Below, piece by piece: positions 26,133-34,600 of a stretch of DNA of 64,000 nt (its first letter is position 1; each line of letters starts with the position of its first letter). Source of the stretch: Pseudokordiimonas caeni (GTDB lineage: Bacteria > Pseudomonadota > Alphaproteobacteria > Sphingomonadales > Kordiimonadaceae); NCBI RefSeq assembly GCF_026719705.1, contig NZ_JAPPRR010000003.1, positions 1 through 64,000 on the forward strand, written 5' to 3'. The notes beneath the pieces are model-generated. The model saw only the letters and a list, made by a program, of their open reading frames with translations, was not told where the DNA came from and searched no databases. Position numbers and translations under genes: made by a program.

Positions 26133-26161
26133 TTGACAACCAAGCGCTTGCTTGTTTTTAT
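26133..26161 (+). promoter_or_regulatory. SDR-operon promoter with TetR operator in the spacer
   Basis: TTGACA (26133-26138), a 17-bp spacer and TTTTAT (26156-26161) form a good sigma70-like promoter. The spacer contains the perfect palindrome CAAGCGCTTG (26141-26150), followed by a second CTTG. Binding there would block RNA polymerase directly. TetR-type acyl-CoA regulators recognise similar CAAGC-centred dyads. Confidence 0.75.
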
Positions 26162-26185
26162 GGAAATGCTTTCGGGAGGGGAACC

Positions 26186-27052
26186 ATGAGCGACTATCGG
26201 TCTATCTATCGCTCGGACTTGTTTGCCGGGCGCCGCGTGATTGTCACCGGCGGCGGCAGTGGCATCGGGCGCTGCACGGCGCATGAACTGGCCGCCCTCG
26301 GCGCTGACGTGATCGTCACCGGCCGTAAGGTTGAAAAGCTTGAAAAGGTGGTCGCTGAAATCGCGGCTGATGGTGGCAAAGCAAGCCATCGCGCCTTCGA
26401 TATCCGCGACGAGGGCGCGGTGCGCGACGGGATCGATGCCATCCTGAAGGATGGGGCTGTTACCGGGCTCGTCAACAATGCTGGCGGGCAGTTTCCGGCG
26501 CCCTTGGAGAAAATATCGACAAACGGGTTCGAGACCGTGCTGCGCACCAATGTCGTCGGTGCCTTCAATGTCTCGCGCGAACTTGTCACCCAATCGATGA
26601 AGGACACGGGCGGTGCCATCGTCAATATCACCGCCGATTTCTGGTCCGGCATGCCGACGATGGGCCATTCGGGCGCCGCGCGCGCGGCGTGCGATAACCT
26701 CACCAAAACGGCAGCGGTGGAGTGGGGCCGTTTCGGCATCCGGGTAAACAGCGTGGCGCCCGGCTGGGTGGCCTCGTCGGGTTTCGACACCTACACCGAC
26801 CCCGGCGTGAAGGCGGTGCTGCCGCAGCTCAAGAATTTCGTGCCGCTAGGTCGGATCGCGACAGAGGCCGAGATTTCGAGCGCGATTGTCTTTCTGCTCT
26901 CCGAAGGGGCGAATTTCATCTCTGGCGCCAGCCTTCGCGTCGATGGGGGTGGCAGCCTCTTCAGCCCCATGTTCCCGCCGCAGCCCGCGAAGAATAGCGA
27001 GAGCTATCAGGGCTTCCACCGCTACACGCCGCCCAAAGCACTGAAAGGCTGA
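26186..27052 (+). CDS. SDR oxidoreductase, dienoyl-CoA reductase-like
   Basis: This 288-residue protein has a Rossmann fold with TGGGSGIG and N-N-A-G. The usual YxxxK catalytic pair is replaced: the matching segment reads H161-S-G-A-A-R166. 2,4-dienoyl-CoA and peroxisomal enoyl-CoA reductases also carry HSxxAK here instead of Tyr-Lys, so an NADPH-dependent enoyl/dienoyl-CoA reductase is the best guess. It is the first gene after the TetR-controlled promoter, with GGGAGGGG before the ATG. Partners are a CoA-ester carboxylase and dehydrogenases. A pure fatty-acid or terpenoid role cannot be distinguished. Confidence 0.82.
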   Translation: MSDYRSIYRSDLFAGRRVIVTGGGSGIGRCTAHELAALGADVIVTGRKVEKLEKVVAEIAADGGKASHRAFDIRDEGAVRDGIDAILKDGAVTGLVNNAGGQFPAPLEKISTNGFETVLRTNVVGAFNVSRELVTQSMKDTGGAIVNITADFWSGMPTMGHSGAARAACDNLTKTAAVEWGRFGIRVNSVAPGWVASSGFDTYTDPGVKAVLPQLKNFVPLGRIATEAEISSAIVFLLSEGANFISGASLRVDGGGSLFSPMFPPQPAKNSESYQGFHRYTPPKALKG

Positions 27053-27056
27053 AATC

Positions 27057-28661
27057 GTGCCCGCCATCGTCTCCGCCATCGATCCGGCTTCCGAAAGCTT
27101 CAAGGCAAACGCCGCCGCCATGCAGGCGGAACTGGATATGATCGCCGGGATCGAAGCGAAGAAGGCAGCCGCGCAGGAAAAGGCGCGGCCGCTTTTCGAG
27201 AAGCGCGGCAAGCTGCTCCCTAAGGAGCGCCTGGCACTTCTCCTTGATCCGGGCTCACCGTTCTTGGAGCTCGCCTCGCTTGCGGGATACCTGATGTATG
27301 ACGACAAGGACGGCTCGGGCGCGGGCGGCTCCATCGCCGGGATTGGCTATGTGTCGGGCAAGCGCTGCCTTGTGATCGTTTCAAACTCCGCCGTGAAGGG
27401 CGGCACGGTCGCCCCTTCGGGCCTCTGGAAAAGCTTGCGGCTCCAGAATATCGCGCTTGAAAACAAGCTGCCGGTTGTCGGCCTCATGGAAGGGGGCGGC
27501 GCCAACCTCAATCATGTGTCCGATATGTTTGTGGAAGGTGCGCGGTCCTTTGCCAATCAGGCGAGGCTGTCTGCTGCCGGAATCCCGCAGATCACGGTGG
27601 TGCATGGCAGCTCCACGGCGGGCGGGGCGTACCAGCCGGGGTTATCCGATTATGTCATCATGGTGCGGGGCGGTTCGAAGGTCTTCCTCGCCGGTCCCCC
27701 GCTCCTCAAGGCTGCGACGGGCGAGATTGCAACAGACGAGGAACTGGGCGGCGCCGAGCTGCATGCCGAAGTTACCGGCAGTGCCGATTACCTGGCCGAA
27801 AACGACGCTGATGGCATTCGTTACGCTCGCGAAATAATGGCAAAGCTGCAGTGGAAAAATGGCCCGGTGCCCGAGGGCTTCGATGAACCCCTGTATGCAG
27901 CGGACGAACTCGTCGGTGTGGTGCCGGCGGAGGCGAAAACGCCCTATGACGTGCGCGAGGTGATCGCGCGGCTCGTGGATGGTTCCGACTTCCTCGATTT
28001 CAAGCCTGATTATGACGGGCAAACCGTGTGTGGGCACGCCGCCATCGAAGGGCAGACCATCGGCATCATCGGCAACAACGGCCCGATCACGCCCAAGGGT
28101 GCCACCAAGGCTGCGCAGTTCGTGCAACTGGCCGATCAGGCCGGAATTCCGCTCTTGTTCCTGCATAACACCACGGGCTTCATGGTGGGCAGGCAGGCGG
28201 AAGCGGATGGCGTGATCAAGCATGGCTCGAAGCTCATTCAGGCGGTGACGAATGCCCGCGTGCCGCGCATCTCCATCCATATCGGCGGCAGTTATGGGGC
28301 CGGCAATTATGCCATGTGTGGGCGTGGTGTGGACCCGCGCTTCGTCTTCTCGTGGCCCAATGTGCGGACCGCCGTGATGGGCGGGGCGCAGGCCGGGATG
28401 GTCCTCAAGATCGTCGCGCTTGAAAAGGCTGCGCGCGAGGGGATCGAGCCCCAGATCGAAATGGTTGAAGCGATGGAAAAGGCCACGGCCGAGCAGATGG
28501 ACGCCCGCTCCACCGCCCTTTATGGCAGCGCCCGGCTTTGGGATGACGGCATCATCGACCCGCGCGATACCCGCCGTGTGCTCGCTTTCATCCTTGATAT
28601 CTGCCGCGATGCGGATGCGCGCGTCACCCGCCCCAACACCTTCGGCGTTGGCCGTTTCTGA
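27057..28661 (+). CDS. Acyl-CoA carboxylase beta (carboxyltransferase) subunit
   Basis: This 534-residue protein is of normal length for methylcrotonyl/geranyl-CoA carboxylase beta. The N half contains LPKERLALLLDPGSPFLEL, GGTVAPSGLWKSLRLQ and GGGANL. The C half has GNNGPITPKGATKAAQFVQL, LFLHNTTGFMVG and the GGSYGAGNYAMCGRG oxyanion segment. The GTG start lies five bases after the SDR stop with GAAAGG before it. Together with the biotinylated alpha subunit at 30609-32540 it would carboxylate an alpha,beta-unsaturated branched acyl-CoA. The segment RFVFSWPN is not clearly of either the MCC or the GCC type to my eye, so the substrate is open. Confidence 0.9.
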   Translation: MPAIVSAIDPASESFKANAAAMQAELDMIAGIEAKKAAAQEKARPLFEKRGKLLPKERLALLLDPGSPFLELASLAGYLMYDDKDGSGAGGSIAGIGYVSGKRCLVIVSNSAVKGGTVAPSGLWKSLRLQNIALENKLPVVGLMEGGGANLNHVSDMFVEGARSFANQARLSAAGIPQITVVHGSSTAGGAYQPGLSDYVIMVRGGSKVFLAGPPLLKAATGEIATDEELGGAELHAEVTGSADYLAENDADGIRYAREIMAKLQWKNGPVPEGFDEPLYAADELVGVVPAEAKTPYDVREVIARLVDGSDFLDFKPDYDGQTVCGHAAIEGQTIGIIGNNGPITPKGATKAAQFVQLADQAGIPLLFLHNTTGFMVGRQAEADGVIKHGSKLIQAVTNARVPRISIHIGGSYGAGNYAMCGRGVDPRFVFSWPNVRTAVMGGAQAGMVLKIVALEKAAREGIEPQIEMVEAMEKATAEQMDARSTALYGSARLWDDGIIDPRDTRRVLAFILDICRDADARVTRPNTFGVGRF

Positions 28662-28676
28662 CAAAGGAGAGACCCC

Positions 28677-29834
28677 GTGCTTTTCACCGACCAGCATAAC
28701 GAGCTTCGCCGCACCGTCGCCCGCTTCGTGGAAGAGGAAGTGAACCCCCATGTGGATGAATGGGAAGAAGCCGGCATCTTCCCCGCGCACGAGCTGTTCA
28801 AGAAGATGGGTAACCTTGGCCTTCTCGGTATCTCGAAGCCCGAAGAATATGGCGGCCTCGGGCTCGATTATAGCTACGAGATGGTGCTCGCCGAGGAACT
28901 CGGCGGGATCCGCTGCGGCGGGGTGCCGATGGGCATCAGTGTGCAGACGAATATGGCGACGCCCGCCCTCGCCCGCTTCGGGTCGGATGACCTGCGCGCC
29001 GAATTCCTCGCCCCCGCCATCGCGGGCGATATGGTCGCCTCGATTGCGGTTTCCGAACCCCATGCTGGGTCGGATGTGGCCGCGATCCGCACCAAGGCGG
29101 TCAGGGACGGCGACGATTATGTGATCAGCGGCACCAAGATGTGGATCACCAATTCGACACAGGCCGATTTCCTGTGCCTCTTGGCCAACACGGGCGACGC
29201 ACCCGCGCACAAGAACAAGTCACTGATTGTGGTGCCAACCAAAACCAAAGGCGTCAGCTTCTCACCGCGCCTCAACAAGCTTGGCATGCGCTCGTCCGAT
29301 ACTGCCCAGATATTCCTTGACGAGGTGCGCGTGCCGGCGCGCTACCTGATCGGTAGGGAAGGCGACGGCTTCCGCATGCAGATGATGCAGTTCCAGGAAG
29401 AGCGGCTTTGTGCCGCGATGCTGGGGCCCAAGGGCATGGAACGCTCGATCCAGCTGACCATCGATTACGCCCGCGAGCGCGAGATGTTCGGCAGCACGGT
29501 GCTGGATAATCAGGTCGTCCAGTACCGCCTCGCCGAGCTTGCAACCGAGGTGGAAGCCCTCCGTTCGCTCATCTACCGGGCCACGGAAGAATATATCAAC
29601 GGCGTCGATGTCACCCGGCTTGCCTCGATGGCAAAGCTGAAGGCCGGGCGGCTCGCCCGCGAGGTATCGGACGCCTGCCTCCAGTATTGGGGTGGCATGG
29701 GCTTCATGTGGGATAACCCGATTGCGCGCAGCTACCGCGACAGCCGCCTGTCTTCGATCGGCGGCGGGTCGGACGAAACCATGCTGCGTATCCTGTCTAA
29801 AATCATGGGCATGGATAAATCGAAGGGGCTTTGA
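28677..29834 (+). CDS. Acyl-CoA dehydrogenase
   Basis: This 385-residue flavoprotein has the ACAD signatures IAVSEPHAGSDVAAIRTKA and KMWITNSTQADF, plus YWGGMGFMWDNPIARSYRDSR near the end. A strong AAAGGAGAG precedes the GTG start, 15 bases after the carboxylase gene. It would oxidise an acyl-CoA to the enoyl-CoA, passing electrons to ETF. The position between the carboxylase beta and crotonase genes is that of atuD rather than of liuA, which comes first. Confidence 0.92.
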   Translation: MLFTDQHNELRRTVARFVEEEVNPHVDEWEEAGIFPAHELFKKMGNLGLLGISKPEEYGGLGLDYSYEMVLAEELGGIRCGGVPMGISVQTNMATPALARFGSDDLRAEFLAPAIAGDMVASIAVSEPHAGSDVAAIRTKAVRDGDDYVISGTKMWITNSTQADFLCLLANTGDAPAHKNKSLIVVPTKTKGVSFSPRLNKLGMRSSDTAQIFLDEVRVPARYLIGREGDGFRMQMMQFQEERLCAAMLGPKGMERSIQLTIDYAREREMFGSTVLDNQVVQYRLAELATEVEALRSLIYRATEEYINGVDVTRLASMAKLKAGRLAREVSDACLQYWGGMGFMWDNPIARSYRDSRLSSIGGGSDETMLRILSKIMGMDKSKGL

Positions 29835-29838
29835 CGCC

Positions 29839-30612
29839 ATGATCGAAGAGAGCCTTGAACGCGGCGTCCTCACCCTCTGGCTCGCCCGGCCCGAGGCGCG
29901 CAATGCGCTGACCGCCGAGATGGTTGACGGCCTGATGGACGGCCTGAAGGCTGCCGCCGATGATGCCGCGGTGCGGGTCGTGGTGATCCGTGGGCGGGGT
30001 GGGTTCCTTTCGGCAGGGGCTGACCTGAAGGGCATGGGTGCGGGGGGCAAGGGTGGCGTCATCACGGCCAATCGCCGCTTCGGGCAAATGGTGGAGGCCG
30101 CCGAACGGTTCCCCAAACCGCTCGTCGTGGTGGCCGAAGGGGCGGCCCTCGGCGGAGGCTTCGGCCTTCTGTGTGCCGCCGATGTGGCGATTGCCGAAGC
30201 AGGCTGCAAGTTTGGCATGCCGGAGGTTACCCGCGGCCTGATCCCGGCCCAGATCGCACCCTTCGTGGTGGCCCGTATCGGCCATACCCAAGCCCGGCGG
30301 CTGGCGCTGACGGGCGAGATGATCGACGGCGCCGAGGCCGAACGGCTGGGACTTGTCCATCATGTGGAAACAGGCGCAGAGGCCGTCGAAGCGCGGCTTG
30401 CCAAGGTGCTGGCACTGCTGCTGGGGGCAGCGCCGGGTGCCACCTTCGTCACGAAAGCCCTTCTCGCCCAAATGGCGGTGCAGGTGGATGCGGCGATGCT
30501 GGACCGCGCGGCGCTCCTGTTCACCGAGGCAGCGATGAGCGCGGAAGGGGCGGAGGGCATGAGGGCCTTTGCCGAGAAGCGCAAGCCAAGCTGGGCTGAG
30601 GAGGACGCATGA
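29839..30612 (+). CDS. Enoyl-CoA hydratase/isomerase (crotonase)
   Basis: This 257-residue crotonase has the oxyanion segments FLSAGADLKGMG and AALGGGFGLLCAADV. The residue equal to the first catalytic Glu of classical hydratase is Gly (G109), while the second is kept (E129 in GMPEVTRGLIPA). Methylglutaconyl-type hydratases often show this GGGxGL form. ATG 29839 is chosen, and a longer upstream reading would lie within the acyl-CoA dehydrogenase gene. It overlaps the next gene by four bases. It probably hydrates the carboxylated enoyl-CoA. Confidence 0.88.
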   Translation: MIEESLERGVLTLWLARPEARNALTAEMVDGLMDGLKAAADDAAVRVVVIRGRGGFLSAGADLKGMGAGGKGGVITANRRFGQMVEAAERFPKPLVVVAEGAALGGGFGLLCAADVAIAEAGCKFGMPEVTRGLIPAQIAPFVVARIGHTQARRLALTGEMIDGAEAERLGLVHHVETGAEAVEARLAKVLALLLGAAPGATFVTKALLAQMAVQVDAAMLDRAALLFTEAAMSAEGAEGMRAFAEKRKPSWAEEDA

Positions 30613-32540
30613 TCCGCCGCCTTCTCATCGCCAACCGGGGCGAGATTGCGGTCCGTATCATTCGCACGGCCAAGGCCATGGGGATCGAAACGGTTGCTGT
30701 CTATTCGGAAGCTGACCGGGGCGCCCTGCATGCCCGCCTGGCAGACCGCGCGGTCTGCATCGGTGCGGCACCGGCGGCGCAATCCTACCTGAATATCGAA
30801 GCGGTCATGAAGGCCGCTGCAGACACCGGCGCCGATGCCATCCATCCGGGTTATGGCTTCCTGTCGGAAAACGCGACCTTCGCCGAGGCGGTGGAAGACG
30901 CCGGCCTCATCTTCGTGGGGCCGACGGCGGATGTGATTGAAAAGATGGGTGACAAGCGGGAGGCGCGGCTGATTGCGGCCGCTGCCGGTGTGCCCTGTGT
31001 GCCGGGATATGACGGCGACGATCGTTCGGACGCGCGCCTGAAGGCCGAGGCCGAACGGATCGGCATTCCGCTGATGATCAAGGCAACGGCAGGCGGTGGC
31101 GGCAGGGGGCTCCGTAAAGTTATGAGCCTTGCTGATTTTGACGCCGCGCTGGCATCGGCCCGGCGGGAAGCGGGGGCCGCCTTCGGGTCGGTCGATGTGC
31201 TCCTTGAGCGCGTCATCGCCCCCGCCCGCCATGTGGAAGTGCAGGTATTCGGCGATGCCCATGGCCATGTCATCCATCTGGGTGAACGCGACTGCTCGGC
31301 CCAGCGCCGCCACCAGAAGGTGATCGAGGAAGCCCCCTGCAGTACGATCAACGCCGGAACACGCGCGCAGCTCCATACGGCGGCGGTCGAGCTGGCGAAG
31401 GCGGTGGGCTACCGCGGTGCCGGCACGGTCGAATTTCTGGTCGGGCCATCGGGCGATATCTTCTTCCTCGAGATGAACACCCGCCTGCAGGTGGAGCATC
31501 CGGTGACGGAGATGATCACAGGGCTTGATCTGGTGGCACTGCAGCTTCGCGTGGCGGCAGGCGAGCTGCTCGGGCTTTTGCAGGAGGATATCACCTTCGC
31601 CGGTCACGCCATCGAAGCGCGCCTTTATGCGGAAGACCCCGCTGCCGGTTTCCTGCCGCAGACGGGCAAGCTTGAACGGTTCGAGCTTGCAGCATTTTCG
31701 GGCCGGGTCGATAGCGGGTTCGAGGACGGCGACGGCGTCAGTTCCTTCTATGATCCGATGCTTGCCAAGGTTATCGCGCACGGGCGTACTCGTGCCGAGG
31801 CAATCCGGAACCTTGCAGCTTTGGTGCGCGCATCGACCGTCGCCGGGGTCACCACCAACAAGGCTTACCTTCTGGACATTCTGGCAAGCGAAGCTTTCAC
31901 GAGCGCCACACACCACACCGGCACGCTGGATGAAAATCCATACCAGCCAGAAAGTTATGGCGAGGCAGAAGCTGCACTTGCTGCAGCCCTCCGGCTTTAT
32001 GCTGCGCTTGAAGGGGCGCCCATGCGGTCGCTTGCCGGCTGGCGGACGCTGCATCATGTGCCTGAGCGGCGCGCGATTGAACTGGGCGGCAAACGCTATC
32101 CCTTCACCCTCACTTCGGCGCGCCGCGATGGTGGCTGGTGCATCACCGTGACGGGCGCCGAGGCGCAGCATGATTTCGATCTCACCGGCCTTTCATGTGC
32201 AGCAATTTCGGGCGACACGATCTGGATCGACACGCCGGCAGGTCACATCATCGCCCGCGACGTGACGCTCGCGCCGCCAGAGAAAACATCGAAAGCGGGC
32301 AATGGTCGTCTCACCGCCCCGATGGACGGGCAGGTGGTGGCGGTGGCCGTGAAGGCCGGCGACCGGGTGAAGGCGGGTGACCTCGTTTGCACCATCGAAG
32401 CCATGAAGATGGAACACAGTGTGAAGGCCGATATGGACGGCACGATTGCCGAACTGACCGCCGCGCCCGGCACCCAGGTGAAGGGCCGCGCCCTCCTCGC
32501 CCGCATCGAACCCGCCTGCACCCAATCCGAAGGAGACTGA
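30609..32540 (+). CDS. Biotin-dependent acyl-CoA carboxylase alpha subunit
   Basis: This 643-residue protein has the biotin carboxylase domain (LLIANRGEIAVRIIRTAKAM, ATP-grasp KATAGGGGRGLRKV, EMNTRLQVEHPVTE), a BT interaction domain, and a C-terminal biotinyl domain. K600 in EAMKMEH is the biotin attachment site. Length fits MCC/GCC alpha (about 650). The ATG overlaps the crotonase stop (ATGA). It forms the holoenzyme with the beta subunit encoded at 27057-28661. Confidence 0.95.
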   Translation: MIRRLLIANRGEIAVRIIRTAKAMGIETVAVYSEADRGALHARLADRAVCIGAAPAAQSYLNIEAVMKAAADTGADAIHPGYGFLSENATFAEAVEDAGLIFVGPTADVIEKMGDKREARLIAAAAGVPCVPGYDGDDRSDARLKAEAERIGIPLMIKATAGGGGRGLRKVMSLADFDAALASARREAGAAFGSVDVLLERVIAPARHVEVQVFGDAHGHVIHLGERDCSAQRRHQKVIEEAPCSTINAGTRAQLHTAAVELAKAVGYRGAGTVEFLVGPSGDIFFLEMNTRLQVEHPVTEMITGLDLVALQLRVAAGELLGLLQEDITFAGHAIEARLYAEDPAAGFLPQTGKLERFELAAFSGRVDSGFEDGDGVSSFYDPMLAKVIAHGRTRAEAIRNLAALVRASTVAGVTTNKAYLLDILASEAFTSATHHTGTLDENPYQPESYGEAEAALAAALRLYAALEGAPMRSLAGWRTLHHVPERRAIELGGKRYPFTLTSARRDGGWCITVTGAEAQHDFDLTGLSCAAISGDTIWIDTPAGHIIARDVTLAPPEKTSKAGNGRLTAPMDGQVVAVAVKAGDRVKAGDLVCTIEAMKMEHSVKADMDGTIAELTAAPGTQVKGRALLARIEPACTQSEGD

Positions 32541-32541
32541 C

Positions 32542-33417
32542 ATGCTCGCTGCCGACAAGGTGATCCTCACCTGCGCGCTTACCGGCGTACTGACCGACCC
32601 GACGGAGCATCATGTGCCGGTCACCCCCGCCCAGATGGCGGCAGAAGCGAAACGCGCTTTCGATGAAGGCGCCACCATCATGCATTGCCATTACCGGCAG
32701 CAAGCGCCGGGCAAAGGGCATCTCCCGAGCTGGGACGGGGCTTTGGCGCACGAGATCAACGAGGCGATCCGCGCAGCCTGCCCGGGCGTGGTGATCAATA
32801 TGACGACCGGTGTGGTCGGCCGCGAGCAGGGCGATGTGCTGAAGTATCTGGCACATTGCAAGCCCGAGATGGCGGCCCTGAATGCCGGTTCGCTGAATTA
32901 TCTGAAAACGCGGCGGGATGGCAGCTGGGCCTGGCCGCCGATGGTGTTTCTGAACCCGGTCGACAAGGTTGCCGAAATGCTCACCATCATGAAGGCGAAC
33001 GATATTGTGCCCGAGTTCGAATGTTTCGACGTGGGTATCGTCCGGTCGGTGGGGCTGTACCGCGAAAACGGGATGGTGGGCCACGCCGACTATAATTTCG
33101 TCATGGGGGTGGCTTCCGGCATGCCGTGCGACGCCGACCTGTTGCCGCTACTTGTGAAATACAAGGGCGGCGACTATCCGTGGCAGGCCACGCTCATCGG
33201 CCGGCAGGATGTGTGGCCGGTGCACCAGCGCGTGGCCGAACTTGGCGGTAACCTGCGCACGGGGCTCGAGGATTGCTTCTATTTGCCGGATGGCACCAAG
33301 GCGACTTCGAACGGTCAGATGATCGCTGCACTGGCGGGTGTTGCGCGGAAGGCGGGGCGCAGTATCACGAGCCCCGAAGAAACCCGCGCCGCGCTTACGG
33401 CCATGGCATGGAGCTGA
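32542..33417 (+). CDS. BKACE-family enzyme (3-keto-5-aminohexanoate cleavage-like)
   Basis: This 291-residue TIM-barrel enzyme of the beta-keto acid cleavage family begins KVILTCALTGVLTDP and has the zinc-binding H48-x-H50 (MHCHYRQ). Further conserved parts are NMTTGVVG, LNAGSLNY and FECFDVGIVRSVG. Family members condense a beta-keto acid with acetyl-CoA, giving acetoacetate and a new CoA ester. It occupies the place of HMG-CoA lyase (liuE) in leucine operons, one base after the carboxylase alpha stop. The substrate is unknown and may define the pathway. Confidence 0.88.
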   Translation: MLAADKVILTCALTGVLTDPTEHHVPVTPAQMAAEAKRAFDEGATIMHCHYRQQAPGKGHLPSWDGALAHEINEAIRAACPGVVINMTTGVVGREQGDVLKYLAHCKPEMAALNAGSLNYLKTRRDGSWAWPPMVFLNPVDKVAEMLTIMKANDIVPEFECFDVGIVRSVGLYRENGMVGHADYNFVMGVASGMPCDADLLPLLVKYKGGDYPWQATLIGRQDVWPVHQRVAELGGNLRTGLEDCFYLPDGTKATSNGQMIAALAGVARKAGRSITSPEETRAALTAMAWS

Positions 33418-33421
33418 CATC

Positions 33422-34600
33422 ATGATCCGCACTGACCTCAGGGCCTTTGGCTTCACCGACGATCACCAGCAGCTTTACGACACCACGTTTCGCTATGCGC
33501 AATCGGAGCTGCATCCCCTATTGGCCCGCATGGATGACGATGACTGGTTCCCCGAAGACGCCTACAAGGCGCTGAAGAATGTGGGGCTCCTTGGCCTCAC
33601 CATCCCTGAAAAGTTCGGGGGCGCGGGGCTCGATTTCGTGTCGTCGGCGCTGATCGCAGAAGCCATGAGTTACTGGAACCATTGTTTCTCGGCCAGTTGG
33701 GGGGCGAGCGAGAATCTTTGCATCAACAACATCGTCAGGAACGCGAGCGAAGAGCAGAAGGCAAAATATCTGCCGCGCTTCGTGGAAGGTGCCATCGGCG
33801 CCCTCGGCCTCACCGAACCCGGCGCGGGGTCGGACGCGCTCGGCTCCATGGCGACAACGGCGAAAAAGGTGGGTGACACCTATGTGCTGAACGGCCGCAA
33901 GATGTTCATCACCAATGGCCCGGTGGCCGATATTCTGCTGGTTTACGCCAAAACCGATCCGTCCGCCGGGCCGCACGGCATTTCGGCCTTCATCGTCGAG
34001 AAGGACACGCCCGGCTTTTCGGTTGCCCAGAAGCTCGACAAGATGGGCTGGCGCGGCAGTCCGACCGGCGAATTGGTGTTCGAGGACTGCGTGGTGCCGG
34101 CGGCCAATCTGGTGGGCGGCGAAAATCGCGGCGTGGCAGTGGTGATGAGCGGCCTGAATATCGAGCGCTCGTTCCTGTGTTCGTCGTCCGTCGGGATCGC
34201 CGCCCGCGCGCTGGACCTCACCATCGATTACGCGAAGGAGCGCCGCCAGTTCGGCAAGCCCATCGCCGGCTTCCAGCTCATTCAGGGCATTATCGCCGAC
34301 ATGTATACTGACCTCGAGACCTTCAGGGCCATCAGCTATCAGGTGATGAAGGAAATCAACGACCTTGAAACCGGTGGCGGCGGCCGGGGGCAGGTGCATC
34401 TGCGCACCGCCATGAACGCGCTATACACCGGCCGGGCCGTGATGCGCATTCTGGATGGTGCCGTGCAGGTGCATGGCGGCATGGGCTTCATGCGCGAGAC
34501 GGAAGTGAACCGGCTGTATAGGAGCGGCAAGATACTGGAGATCGGCGCAGGCACCAATCAGGTGCGCCAGACGATCATTGCGGGCGAGCTCCTGAAGTAA
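33422..34600 (+). CDS. Second acyl-CoA dehydrogenase
   Basis: This 392-residue protein is distinct from the first one. It contains LTEPGAGSDALGSMATTA, RKMFITNGPVADI, and VQVHGGMGFMRETEVNRLYR at the C-terminus. ATG 33422 lies two bases after the BKACE stop TGA. An upstream in-frame start would read back through the BKACE gene and is rejected. It is the last gene of the operon. A second dehydrogenase suggests either two oxidation steps or two chain lengths in the pathway. Confidence 0.9.
   Translation: MIRTDLRAFGFTDDHQQLYDTTFRYAQSELHPLLARMDDDDWFPEDAYKALKNVGLLGLTIPEKFGGAGLDFVSSALIAEAMSYWNHCFSASWGASENLCINNIVRNASEEQKAKYLPRFVEGAIGALGLTEPGAGSDALGSMATTAKKVGDTYVLNGRKMFITNGPVADILLVYAKTDPSAGPHGISAFIVEKDTPGFSVAQKLDKMGWRGSPTGELVFEDCVVPAANLVGGENRGVAVVMSGLNIERSFLCSSSVGIAARALDLTIDYAKERRQFGKPIAGFQLIQGIIADMYTDLETFRAISYQVMKEINDLETGGGGRGQVHLRTAMNALYTGRAVMRILDGAVQVHGGMGFMRETEVNRLYRSGKILEIGAGTNQVRQTIIAGELLK

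Noticed and set aside
29692-29838. Longer start for the crotonase gene
   Set aside because: It would overlap the acyl-CoA dehydrogenase C-terminus, and the crotonase fold begins at the ATG at 29839.
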